From contig CAVZRR010000006.1 of the NCBI GenBank assembly GCA_963777725.1, forward strand, positions 108,847 through 172,846: a stretch of 64,000 nt of DNA. Reading direction: 5' to 3'. Position 1 is the stretch's first letter; every line of letters begins with the position of its first letter. The notes below the pieces were generated by a model. It ran no database searches, had not been told where the DNA came from, and saw only the letters and a program-made list of their open reading frames with translations. The DNA is from RPQJ01 sp963777725 (GTDB lineage Bacteria > Pseudomonadota > Gammaproteobacteria > Steroidobacterales > Steroidobacteraceae). Below are positions 1 to 8,240 of the stretch, in pieces. The translations under genes and the position numbers were made by a program.

Positions 1-1012
1 GCAGCAGCTGGTGCCGTTCGCTGGCGGCGACGATCCAGTCCTCCGGCGTCAGGAAGATCTCGGCGGGGGCGAGCACGGGGTGCTCGATGTCGTAGCGGCG
101 CTCCTCGAAACGCTCCTCGATGGCGCCCCAGACGCGCGGCAGGTCCGCGGCATGTTCAGCCGGCAGCGCGATGACCGCGCCGGGCGGCAGGTAGTCGAAC
201 AGGCTGGTCGTGCCTTCGAAGAACAGTGGCAGGTAGTACTCGATGCCGGCCGGCGCGAGGCCCTCGCCGACGTCGCGGTAGAGCGGCATCCGGGTCAGGT
301 CGCCCTCGAAGCGCGTGCGGAAGCGGCGCCGGAAATCCCGGATCGATTCGGGCGCGAGGCTGAACTCGCGGGCCGGCAGCAGTTCCAGGTGCTCGAGGCG
401 CTGGTCCGAGCGCTGCGTGTCGGGGTCGAAGCTGCGAATGCTGTCGATCTGCAGGTCGAACAGGTCGATGCGCAGCGGCACCTCGCTGCCCATCGGGAAG
501 ATGTCGAACAACGAGCCGCGGATCGCAAACTCGCCAGGTGCGCCCACCTGCGGCACGCTCGCGTAGCCCGCCGCGGTCAGCCGCAGACGGAACGGCTCGA
601 GTTCCAGCGGCTCGCCGACCCGCAGCGTGAGCGCGTGACCGTCGACGAAGCTGCGCGGCGGCAGGCGCTGCAGCGAGGTGGGCAGGTCGGTGATCACGAT
701 TCCGGTGGCGAGTCCCGGCAACCGCGACAACGTCCGCAGGCGCTGCGAGATGATGTCCGGGTGCGCGGAGAACTGGTCGTAGGGCAGTGTCTCGTAATCC
801 GGGAACGCAACGATGGGGAGCGACGGCGGGGCGAAAAAGCGCAGCTCATCCTCGAGTCGCGACATCTCGGTCGCGTCGCGCGCCACGATCAGCAGGGGAT
901 GGCGCAGGGCGGCAGCGGCCCGCGCGAGGTGCAGTGCGGCACCGGCGCCGACCAAGCCATGCCAACGCACGCGTGGTCGGCCTTCACGCGGCAGGTCGAT
1001 TGAATCAAACAT
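1..1012 (-). CDS. mfd: Transcription-repair coupling factor Mfd, N-terminal part (runs off left edge)
   Basis: This encodes the first 337 residues of Mfd, the ATP-dependent translocase that displaces stalled RNA polymerase and recruits UvrA. The protein starts MFDSIDLPREG at the ATG 1012..1010. It carries the UvrB-homology N-terminal module: LPYDQFSAHPDIISQRL, then the GEFAIRGSLFDIFPMGSE block and LLPAREFSL, all closely matching what I know of E. coli Mfd. The RNA polymerase-interaction and helicase domains lie outside the window. No clear Shine-Dalgarno precedes the ATG, because the upstream bases are AT-rich. A long ORF on the opposite strand is a shadow. Confidence 0.95.
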   Translation of the reverse strand, partial: MFDSIDLPREGRPRVRWHGLVGAGAALHLARAAAALRHPLLIVARDATEMSRLEDELRFFAPPSLPIVAFPDYETLPYDQFSAHPDIISQRLRTLSRLPGLATGIVITDLPTSLQRLPPRSFVDGHALTLRVGEPLELEPFRLRLTAAGYASVPQVGAPGEFAIRGSLFDIFPMGSEVPLRIDLFDLQIDSIRSFDPDTQRSDQRLEHLELLPAREFSLAPESIRDFRRRFRTRFEGDLTRMPLYRDVGEGLAPAGIEYYLPLFFEGTTSLFDYLPPGAVIALPAEHAADLPRVWGAIEERFEERRYDIEHPVLAPAEIFLTPEDWIVAASERHQLL

Positions 1013-1031
1013 TATGTTAAACAATAAGTTA

Positions 1032-1055
1032 AGAGCAGATCCTCGGATCCGCTCT
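1032..1055 (-). terminator. Hairpin between the small secreted protein gene and mfd
   Basis: An 11-bp stem with one mismatch (AGAGCAGATCC / GGATCCGCTCT) and a 2-nt loop lies just after the stop of the 1087-1383 gene and before mfd. Only a weak T-rich tail follows on the minus strand, so this may be a weak terminator or just a spacer hairpin. Confidence 0.35.
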
Positions 1056-1086
1056 AAGTCACGGCGAAGTCAGGACCGCAGTCGAT

Positions 1087-1383
1087 TCAGGGTGTCGCGG
1101 GCGCCCCGCGGCTCGCCACGGCATGGACGACGTGCTGGTACTCGAAGTACACGACGAAGCCCGGATACACCCAGCGGGTGATCGGCGGCTGGCCAACCGC
1201 AGCGAAACGCTCGGTCGGCGCGCCGAAGCGCTGTTCGACCTGCGCCATGCTCGTTCCGCGCGACGGTGTAGCCACCCGCGCTTGCGCCTGGGGCGGATCG
1301 ACCATCTGGAGGTTCTGGGCAAACGACGGGGCGAGCCCGAGTCCGCAGGCCATCCCGATCGTCGCCAGTACTGTCTTGCGCAT
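1087..1383 (-). CDS. Small secreted protein of unknown function, SmpA/BamE-like fold suspected
   Basis: A 98-residue protein with a clear signal peptide (MRKTVLATIGMACGLGLAPSFA, residues 1-22, likely cleaved after A22). The mature part has the pattern SMAQVEQRFGAPTERF, then ITRWVYPGFVVYFEYQHVVHAV. A short helix with a GxP turn followed by W-x-Y strands resembles SmpA/OmlA (BamE-type) domains, but that assignment is inference. It lacks a lipobox cysteine, so it is probably periplasmic. It lies upstream of mfd on the same strand and diverges from lolC. Confidence 0.6.
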   Translation of the reverse strand: MRKTVLATIGMACGLGLAPSFAQNLQMVDPPQAQARVATPSRGTSMAQVEQRFGAPTERFAAVGQPPITRWVYPGFVVYFEYQHVVHAVASRGAPATP

Positions 1384-1550
1384 GATTCAGACCTCTGCAC
1401 GGAAGCCGGCGCCACTATAGCACCGGCCGGAAAATCCAGGACGTGACCGGATGCCGGGTTTGGGCGCCCGGACCGGGGCCGCCCACCGGGTTCGCAGCGT
1501 GCAAAGCTCGGTCGGCCCGGGTAGCCTTGCGGCCTTTCGCGCGAGCCACG

Positions 1551-2798
1551 ATGTTCCATCCACTGCCCATCTTCGTCGGCCTGCGTTACGTCCGGACCCG
1601 GCGGCAGGGTTTCTTCGTCTCGTTCATCTCCTGGGTTTCGATGCTGGGCGTCTGCCTCGGCGTCGCGGCCCTGATCACGATCATTTCCGTGATGAATGGA
1701 TTCGAGGGCGAACTTCGCAACCGGCTGGTCGCGCTGACGGCCCACGCGACGCTCGAGGGCCCGCCCGAGTTGATGGAAGACTGGGCCGCCGTCGCGGAGC
1801 GCGCGAGCACGGTGCCGGGTACCGCCGGCGTCGCGCCATTCGCCGACGTGCAGGCGATGATCGGCCGGGCGGGCCAGTTGCAGCCCGTGCTGCTGCACGG
1901 TCTCGATCCCGCGGCCGAGACCCGGGTGTCCACGATCGAGCAGCACCTGCTGCAAGGCCAGTTGCAGGACCTCGTGCCGGGCGAGCGTCGCATGATCATC
2001 GGCCGCGTGCTCGCCTGGCAGCTCGGCGCCGAGGCGGGCGACGAGATCACGGTCATGGTGCCGGGGCGCGAGCTGATCAGCTCGGGCGGGCGGCCGCTGC
2101 TGCAGACGTTCACGGTCGCGGGCGTGTTCGAAGTCGGCCTGCAGGACCACGACGCCTCGCTGGCGCTGGTCGCGCTCGAGGATGCGGCGGCCCTGACCGG
2201 CAACCCTGCGCGGCCGGGCGGCCTGCGCCTGAAGTTCGACGACGTGATGGCCGCGCCGGCGCTCGCGGAACGCGTCGCCGCCGCAGTCGGGCAGGGCGCG
2301 ACGGTGCGCGACTGGACCGAGGAGCACTCGGCTTATTTTCGAGCGATCCGCATCGAGAAGACGATGATGAGCCTGATCCTGATGCTCGTCGTGGCCGTGG
2401 CCGCCTTCAACATCGTCGCGGCGCTCGTCATGGTCGTCAACGAGAAGCGCTCGGACATCGCGATCCTGCGCACGCTGGGACTCGCCCGTGGCGGCGTCGT
2501 CGGTGTGTTCTTCACGCAGGGAATCGTCATCGGGGCCATCGGCACGCTGCTCGGCGTGGTACTCGGCGTGACGCTGGCGAGCAACGTGGCCGAAATCGTG
2601 CCCGTGCTCGAGCGCGCGCTCGGCTTCCACGTCATGGACCCGACCGTGTACTACATCACCGAGATCCCGTCGGAGCCGCGGGCCGGCCAGATCGCGACGA
2701 TTGCGGCGATCGCCTTCGTGCTGACCGTGCTTGCCACGATCTATCCGGCGTTGCGCGGCGCGGCCACCGAACCGGCCGAGGCGCTGCGGTACGAGTGA
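1551..2798 (+). CDS. lolC: Lipoprotein-releasing ABC transporter permease LolC/E family, first copy
   Basis: A 415-residue inner-membrane permease of the Lol complex, which extracts outer-membrane lipoproteins and hands them to LolA. The architecture is classical: an N-terminal membrane helix (about residues 20-45, SFISWVSMLGVCLGVAALI), a large periplasmic MacB-like domain (about 45-265), and three C-terminal helices ending YPALRGAATEPAEALRYE. I chose ATG 1551 because family homology begins at FVGLRYVRTRRQGF; the open frame extends further upstream without homology. The stop overlaps the next permease start (TGATG), so translation is coupled. LolC and LolE are paralogues and the symbol follows gene order. 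Confidence 0.93.
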   Translation: MFHPLPIFVGLRYVRTRRQGFFVSFISWVSMLGVCLGVAALITIISVMNGFEGELRNRLVALTAHATLEGPPELMEDWAAVAERASTVPGTAGVAPFADVQAMIGRAGQLQPVLLHGLDPAAETRVSTIEQHLLQGQLQDLVPGERRMIIGRVLAWQLGAEAGDEITVMVPGRELISSGGRPLLQTFTVAGVFEVGLQDHDASLALVALEDAAALTGNPARPGGLRLKFDDVMAAPALAERVAAAVGQGATVRDWTEEHSAYFRAIRIEKTMMSLILMLVVAVAAFNIVAALVMVVNEKRSDIAILRTLGLARGGVVGVFFTQGIVIGAIGTLLGVVLGVTLASNVAEIVPVLERALGFHVMDPTVYYITEIPSEPRAGQIATIAAIAFVLTVLATIYPALRGAATEPAEALRYE

Positions 2799-4054
2799 TG
2801 AGCGGCACGCCCTACGAACTGAGGATCGGCCGGCGCTACCTGCGCTCGACGGGCAATCGATTCCTGTCGTTCATCTCGCTGATGTCGATGGTGGGCGTCG
2901 CGATCGGCGTGGCCGTGCTGATCGTCGTGCTGTCCGTCATGAACGGCTTCGAGCGGGAGCTGCGCGAGCGCATCCTGAGCATGACCTCGCACGCGACCGT
3001 GACGACGTTCGGTGCCGGCCTGCAGGACTGGCCTGCGCTGCGCGAGCGGGCGCTCGCGAACCCGGCGATCGAGGCCGTGGCACCGTACGTCGAGGGCGAG
3101 GCGCTGCTGATCGGCGAGCGCAGCGACGGGGTGTCGGCGGCAGTCGCGCTGCGGGGCATCGACCCGGTGCACGAGGCGCAAGTGTCCGCGATCGGTGAGC
3201 GATTGCGCAGCGGCTCGCTCGCGGCGCTCGAGCCGGGCAGTTTTCGCATGCTGCTCGGGGCCGAGGTCGCGGCGCGCCTCGGCGTCGCGGCGGGAGACAC
3301 GGTCGTCGCTGCCATCGCGCAGGGCACGGTGACCCCGGCGGGCGTCGTGCCGCGCATGCGTCGCTTCACGGTGGCCGGAGTCTTTTATTCGGGCATGTAC
3401 GAGATCGACAACGGGCTCGCCCTCGTCAACCTCGGCGATGCCGGCCGCCTGTTCCGCACGGGTGACGACGTGACCGGGCTGCGACTCAAGGTGCGCGATC
3501 CGCTGCGCGCGCCGTCGGTGGCGCGCGAGGTCGCGCGCGGCATGGATGGCGGTTTCCTGGTCGAGGACTGGACCCAGCGCCATGCCAATTTCTTCCGCTC
3601 GATCGAACTCACCAAGCGCATGATGTTCTTCATCCTGCTGCTCGTCGTGGCGGTTGCTGCGTTCAACATCGTTTCGACGCTGGTCATGGCCGTCAAGGAC
3701 AAGCAGCCGGACATCGCGATCCTGCGCACGCTCGGCGCGCGGCCGGGCAGCGTGCTCGCGATCTTCGCCACCCAGGGCACGGTGATCGGCCTGCTCGGCA
3801 CGCTGGGCGGCGTGGTGCTGGGCGTGCTGCTGTCCGTCAATCTCGAGCGTCTCGTGCACGGGCTCGAACGGTTGCTCGGGACGCGCTTCATGGACGCGAG
3901 CGTGTACCTGATGAGCGATCTCCCGGCGCATGTCGAGGCCGCGGACGTCACGTTGATCGCGGCCACCGCGTTCGCGCTGTGCTGCCTGTCCACGCTGTAT
4001 CCCGCTTGGCGGGCGGCGCGCACCCATCCGGCAAAGGCCCTGAGGCATGACTGA
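2798..4054 (+). CDS. lolE: Lipoprotein-releasing ABC transporter permease LolC/E family, second copy
   Basis: A 418-residue paralogue of the preceding permease, with the same one-plus-three membrane helix plan and a central periplasmic domain. Family landmarks are RRYLRSTGNRFLSFISLMSM at the N-terminus, VVAVAAFNIVSTLVM followed by DIAILRTLGARPGSV, and the C-terminal YPAWRAARTHPAKALRHD. LolC and LolE form a heterodimer in enterics. The two tandem copies here suggest the same arrangement rather than a single LolF-type permease. The start ATG overlaps the upstream stop by one base, and the 3' end overlaps lolD by 8 nt. Confidence 0.92.
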   Translation: MSGTPYELRIGRRYLRSTGNRFLSFISLMSMVGVAIGVAVLIVVLSVMNGFERELRERILSMTSHATVTTFGAGLQDWPALRERALANPAIEAVAPYVEGEALLIGERSDGVSAAVALRGIDPVHEAQVSAIGERLRSGSLAALEPGSFRMLLGAEVAARLGVAAGDTVVAAIAQGTVTPAGVVPRMRRFTVAGVFYSGMYEIDNGLALVNLGDAGRLFRTGDDVTGLRLKVRDPLRAPSVAREVARGMDGGFLVEDWTQRHANFFRSIELTKRMMFFILLLVVAVAAFNIVSTLVMAVKDKQPDIAILRTLGARPGSVLAIFATQGTVIGLLGTLGGVVLGVLLSVNLERLVHGLERLLGTRFMDASVYLMSDLPAHVEAADVTLIAATAFALCCLSTLYPAWRAARTHPAKALRHD

Positions 4055-4730
4055 AAACGCCATCCTGCACTGCGAGCACGTCCGCAAGCACTTCGAGGAG
4101 GCCGGCAACCGGCTCGAGGTGCTGCGCGACGTCAACCTGAGAATCGAGCGGGGCGAGACCCTCGCGATCGTCGGCGCGTCGGGGTCCGGCAAGACCACGT
4201 TGTTGCAGATCCTCGGCGGGCTCGACCTGCCGACCGCCGGCACGGTGCGGATCGACGGCCAGTCGTTCGCCGATCTCTCCGATTCCGCTCGTGGCCGGCT
4301 GCGCAACCACGCGCTGGGTTTCGTCTACCAGTTCCATCACCTGCTGCCGGAGTTCACCGCGCTCGAGAACGTCGCGATGCCGCTGCTGGTACGGCGTCTG
4401 CCTGCGGCGGAGGCGGAGCGCACCGCGCGCGGCTTCCTCGAGCGCGTCGGGCTCGGCGCCCGGCTCGGACACCGCCCTGCGCAGTTGTCGGGCGGCGAGC
4501 GGCAGCGGGCGGCCGTCGCGCGCGCGCTGGTCACGCGGCCGCAGCTCGTACTGGCGGATGAACCCACGGGCAACCTCGATGGCGGCAACGCGCGCGGCGT
4601 GCTCGAGCTGATGCTCGAGTTGAACCGCGAGCTCGGCACCAGCCTGGTCATCGTCACGCACGCGACGGAGATTGCCGCGCGCATGCAGAGGGTGCTCGTG
4701 CTCGCCGACGGTCAGCTCGGCCCAGGCTGA
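4047..4730 (+). CDS. lolD: Lipoprotein-releasing system ATP-binding protein LolD
   Basis: A 227-residue cytoplasmic ATPase that powers LolCE. Walker A is GASGSGKTT (residues 43-51), the ABC signature is LSGGERQR (147-154) and Walker B is LVLADEPTGNLD (167-178). The D-loop context EPTGNLD and FVYQFHHLLPEFTALEN are typical of LolD/MacB-type ATPases. It is the last gene of lolC-lolE-lolD and overlaps lolE by 8 nt. A GC hairpin follows. Confidence 0.95.
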   Translation: MTENAILHCEHVRKHFEEAGNRLEVLRDVNLRIERGETLAIVGASGSGKTTLLQILGGLDLPTAGTVRIDGQSFADLSDSARGRLRNHALGFVYQFHHLLPEFTALENVAMPLLVRRLPAAEAERTARGFLERVGLGARLGHRPAQLSGGERQRAAVARALVTRPQLVLADEPTGNLDGGNARGVLELMLELNRELGTSLVIVTHATEIAARMQRVLVLADGQLGPG

Positions 4731-4741
4731 AATTGCACGTA

Positions 4742-4760
4742 GAGGCGCGATAGGCGCCTC
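4742..4760 (+). terminator. GC-rich hairpin after lolD
   Basis: A perfect 7-bp stem (GAGGCGC / GCGCCTC) with a 5-nt loop lies 11 nt after the lolD stop. No U-tract follows, so intrinsic termination is doubtful. Confidence 0.3.
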
Positions 4761-4820
4761 GCCGCCCGGACTCGGCCGCGGCACGCTGATCCCGCAAACG
4801 AACGGAAGCGGGGCGGCACA

Positions 4821-7096
4821 GTGATCTCGGTGGCAGTGGCGTGGCTGCTCGGTGCCTGCGCGGTGCTCCTGCAGCCGACGCTGCCGGGAGTCGGCGCGCT
4901 CGCCCTCGTTTGCCTCGCCACCGCGGCGGTTGGCGGCCGTTTTCCGACGCGCGGCGGTGCTGGCCTTCGCAGCCGGTTACGCGCTGACCTGGCAGCAGGG
5001 CGGCGAACGCGTCGCGGTCCGGCTCGACCCGCAACTCGAGGGTCAGTCGCTGTCGATCGGAGGTTCGATCGCGTCCGTGCCGCAGGCCGTCGCCGACGGA
5101 GTCAGGTTTCGACTCGCGACGAATGCGCAGGCCGGCATTCCGCCGCTCGTCGATCTGACCTGGTACGAGCCGGACCGACGGCTGCGGGCGGCCGAGCGGC
5201 TCAATCTCGAAGTGCGGCTGCGCCGTCCGCGCGGCTTCGCGAACCCGGGCGGCGCGGACTACGAGGCGCGCATGCTGCGTGAAAACGTCGGCGCCACGGG
5301 CTACGTGCGCTCGCTCGAGAGCGCGGGGCGCAGCTGGCGTGACATTGCACGGTGGCCCGTGCTGGTGATCCGCGACGAGATCCATGCAGCCACGCGTCGA
5401 GCCCTCGGCGACCGGCTGGCCACCGGCATCGTCGCCGGTCTCTCGGTCGGGTTGCAGGACGCGCTGAGCACGGCACAGTGGCGCGAGCTCGCGCGCAGCG
5501 GGACGAGCCACCTGATGGCGATCTCGGGCACGCACATCGGCATGCTGGCTGCGATGGCGGCCTGGCTCGCAGCCGGAGTGCAGCGCCTGCGGCAACGGCG
5601 CGGCGCGCTGGGCGCGGCTCGCGATGCGGCGGTCGTGGCGGGCAGCGTGACTGCGATCGCCTATTCCTCGCTCGCCGGCTGGTCGGTGCCGACTCAGCGC
5701 ACCGCGATCATGATCGGCATCGTGGCCCTTGCGCTACACCTGCGGCGACGGGTCGGCCCGGGTGACGCGCTGGCGCTCGGCGCCATCGCGGTGCTGGCGT
5801 TGGAGCCACTCGCACCACTCGCGGTCGGCTTCTGGCTGTCGTTCGGTGCCGTGGGCGTCATCGTGCTCGCGACCAGCGGGTCGCTCGCTCGTACTGGATG
5901 GCTGCGAGGCTACGCGCAGGTGCAGATCGCGGTGACGGCCGGGCTGGTGCCAGTGCTCGTCGGCAGCTTCGGCAGCGTCTCGATCGTTTCGGCCGGCGTG
6001 AACCTCGTGGCGATTCCGCTTTACACACTCGTCATCGTGCCCGGCCGTGCTGGTGTCCACCGCTCTCGTGCTGATGCTGCCAGGTACCGGCACCCTCGTG
6101 ATGCACGCTGTTGCATGGCTGATCGAGGCGACCTGGCCCGTGATCGCGGTTCCCGCCGGCTGGTCATGGGCCACCTGGGGTGTCGCAGGCCTGTCGTGGT
6201 GGGCGTGGTGCGCGCTCCTGGTCGGCGCTGCAGCGGCGCTCGCGCCGTTGCCGCCTCCCGGTCGCGTCGCAGGTGTCGTGCTGCTCGTCGCGGCCTGCGG
6301 GTGGCGCGCGACGCCACCCGCAGCGGGTGCCGTGCATTTCGCGATGCTGGACGTCGGGCAGGGTCTCGCGGCCGTCGTGGAGACCCGGCACCACGTGCTC
6401 GTCTACGACGCCGGTCCGGCCTTTCGCAGCGGCAGCGACACGGGAACGCTGGTCGTCGAGCCGTATCTGCGGCATCGCGGCCTGCGCAGGATCGATCTGC
6501 TGGTGGCGAGCCACGACGATCTCGACCATGCCGGGGGTGCAGCGTCCCTGGCCCGGGCCATGCCGGTGGAGCGGCGAGTTGCGAGCGGCCACGCGCTCGA
6601 TGCGCTCGGACCGACGGAGCGATGCGTGCGCGGCGAGCGTTGGACGTGGGACGGCGTCGCGTTCGAGTGGCTGCATCCCGGAGCGGACGCGTTGCCGAAG
6701 GACAACGATCGCTCCTGCGTGCTGCGCGTGCGCGCGGGGCCGCACACCGTGCTGCTCACGGGCGACGTCGAGCGGCTGGCCGAGGCGGAACTGCTCGAGC
6801 AGGCCGATCCGGGACGCGTGGACGTGCTGCTGGTGCCGCATCACGGCAGTCGCACGTCGTCTACCGCAGCGCTGGTTGCTGCGACGCGGCCGAGTTGGGC
6901 GCTCGTGCCTTCCGGCCACCGCAACCGTTGGGGCTTTCCGAAACCTGACGTCGTGCAGCGCTGGCAGGCTGCAGGCAGCCGCGTGCTGACGGGCTCGGCC
7001 ACCGGCGCCATCGAATTCGAGTTACACCCCGGCCGGCCGATCCCGGCGCCGCGGCTGTGGCGCATCGAGCGGCGACGCTTCTGGCACGATCCCTGA
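4821..7096 (+). pseudogene. comEC: DNA uptake channel ComEC/Rec2, interrupted by two single-base frameshifts
   Basis: ComEC is the inner-membrane channel for transforming DNA. Three consecutive frames each encode one part. The N-terminus MISVAVAWLLGACAVLLQP starts at 4821. The competence domain lies between about 4932 and 6042, with YVRSLESAG, the diagnostic SGTSHLMAISGTHIGMLAA and WSVPTQRT. The C-terminal metallo-beta-lactamase-like domain runs from about 6045 to 7096 (MLDVGQGLAAVV, ASHDDLDHAGG, LVPHHGSRTSS). Dropping one T at 4930-4931 and one G at 6043-6044 restores a continuous protein of about 757 residues. Both shifts are +1 and all motifs are intact. A recently inactivated gene and a sequence error are both possible. 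Confidence 0.85.
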
Positions 7097-7173
7097 TTGC
7101 GGATGCAAGTCGCGGCGCCGCCCCGCCATGCAGTATCATCCGCGGGCGCTGGAGCAGGGGATACGAGCCAGAA

Positions 7174-7815
7174 ATGTTCGAAATCGTGACGGCCGGCGGC
7201 ATCGTGATGGTGCCGATCATCCTCTGCTCGATCCTCGCCGTGGCGATCACGCTCGAGCGGCTGTGGACGCTGCGCGAGCAGCATGTGGTGCCCGCAGAGC
7301 TCACCGACAAGGTGTGGCAATGGGTCGAGAACCGTGCGCTGTCCGACAAGCAGATCATGGCCCTGCAGCAGCACTCGCCCCTCGGCCGGGTGCTCGCGGC
7401 CGGTCTTGCGGCCCGTCACCGTGACCGGGCCGTCATGATCGAGGCCATCGAGGACGCCGGCCGGCACGTGGTGCACGACCTGGAGCGGTTCCTCAACATG
7501 CTCGGCACCATCGCGGCAATTTCGCCGCTGCTCGGCCTGCTCGGCACCGTCACCGGCATGATGCGGACGTTCAAGGCGATCACGACCGCCGGCATCGGCA
7601 ACCCGGCCGCGATGGCGGGCGGCATCTCCGAGGCACTGATCACCACGGCGGCCGGGCTGCTGGTGGCGATCCCGGCGCTGGTTGCCTACAGGTACCTTCG
7701 CGGGCGCGTGGATACGCTGGTGATCCAGATGGAGAAGGAATCCATCAAACTGGTGCAGGCAATCGACCGCACTACCGGTACCCGGCCGCTGGCCGCCGAG
7801 GAAGCCGCCGCGTGA
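7174..7815 (+). CDS. exbB: MotA/TolQ/ExbB proton channel family protein
   Basis: A 213-residue inner-membrane protein with an N-terminal helix (residues about 4-26, GGIVMVPIILCSILAVAITLE) and two C-terminal helices. The family core is GTIAAISPLLGLLGTVTGMM followed by GGISEALITTAAGLLVAIPALVAY. It is the stator that couples proton flow to an ExbD partner encoded immediately downstream (4-nt overlap). ATG 7174 is chosen because homology begins with MFEIVTAGG; the frame is open further upstream. Placed before msbA-lpxK-kdsB, it may energise envelope transport rather than TonB-dependent uptake, which is inference. Confidence 0.92.
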   Translation: MFEIVTAGGIVMVPIILCSILAVAITLERLWTLREQHVVPAELTDKVWQWVENRALSDKQIMALQQHSPLGRVLAAGLAARHRDRAVMIEAIEDAGRHVVHDLERFLNMLGTIAAISPLLGLLGTVTGMMRTFKAITTAGIGNPAAMAGGISEALITTAAGLLVAIPALVAYRYLRGRVDTLVIQMEKESIKLVQAIDRTTGTRPLAAEEAAA

Positions 7816-8240
7816 AGTTTCATCCGCGGCCGACCGAGGAGCCGGATCTCAACCTGACGTCGCTGATCGACGTCGTCCTGCTGCTGCTGATCTTCTTCAT
7901 GCTGTCGACCCGGTTCATCGACGAGGGCCGGCTGCAGTTGCGGCTCCCGGAGGCGGGGGTGGTGCCCGAAGCCACCGAGGCCGACGACAGGGTCGTGATC
8001 GAGGTGACGGCTCAGGGCGGTTACCGCGTCAACGGCCGCGCGTTGATCAACAACAGCCCGGAAACGCTGGCCGCGGCGATCGGCAAGGCCGCGGGCAACA
8101 ACCGGGCAATGCCGGTGACCGTGCGCGCGGACGCGCGCGCCACGCACCAGAGCGTGGTCACGGCCATGGACGTGGCCGGCCGGGCGGGCTACCGGCAGAT
8201 CAACATCGCGACCGTGACCGATGGCCAAGCTGGGCGTTAA
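7812..8240 (+). CDS. exbD: Biopolymer transport protein ExbD/TolR family
   Basis: A 142-residue partner of the ExbB-like protein. A short cytoplasmic N-terminus (MKFHPRPTEEPDLNLTSLID) is followed by one membrane helix (VVLLLLIFFMLSTRF) carrying the conserved Asp of the NLTSLIDVV motif, then a periplasmic domain ending YRQINIATVTD. The GTG start overlaps the exbB stop (GTGA). The gene end overlaps the first possible msbA start by 20 nt. Confidence 0.93.
   Translation: MKFHPRPTEEPDLNLTSLIDVVLLLLIFFMLSTRFIDEGRLQLRLPEAGVVPEATEADDRVVIEVTAQGGYRVNGRALINNSPETLAAAIGKAAGNNRAMPVTVRADARATHQSVVTAMDVAGRAGYRQINIATVTDGQAGR

Noticed and set aside
11..1003. 330-codon frame on the plus strand at the left edge
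   Set aside because: The minus strand encodes an unmistakable Mfd N-terminus over the same bases; the plus frame is low-complexity.
2741..4306. Long antisense frame opposite lolE/lolD
   Set aside because: It has no recognisable domain and mirrors the codon bias of the real genes; typical of GC-rich DNA. The same applies to long frames opposite rne (16702-18879), dnaE2 (28576-30771), putA (32774-36334) and the suf genes.
4821..7096. Programmed frameshifting in comEC
   Set aside because: No slippery heptamer or downstream stimulator is evident at either site, and other unrelated genes show similar one-base slips.
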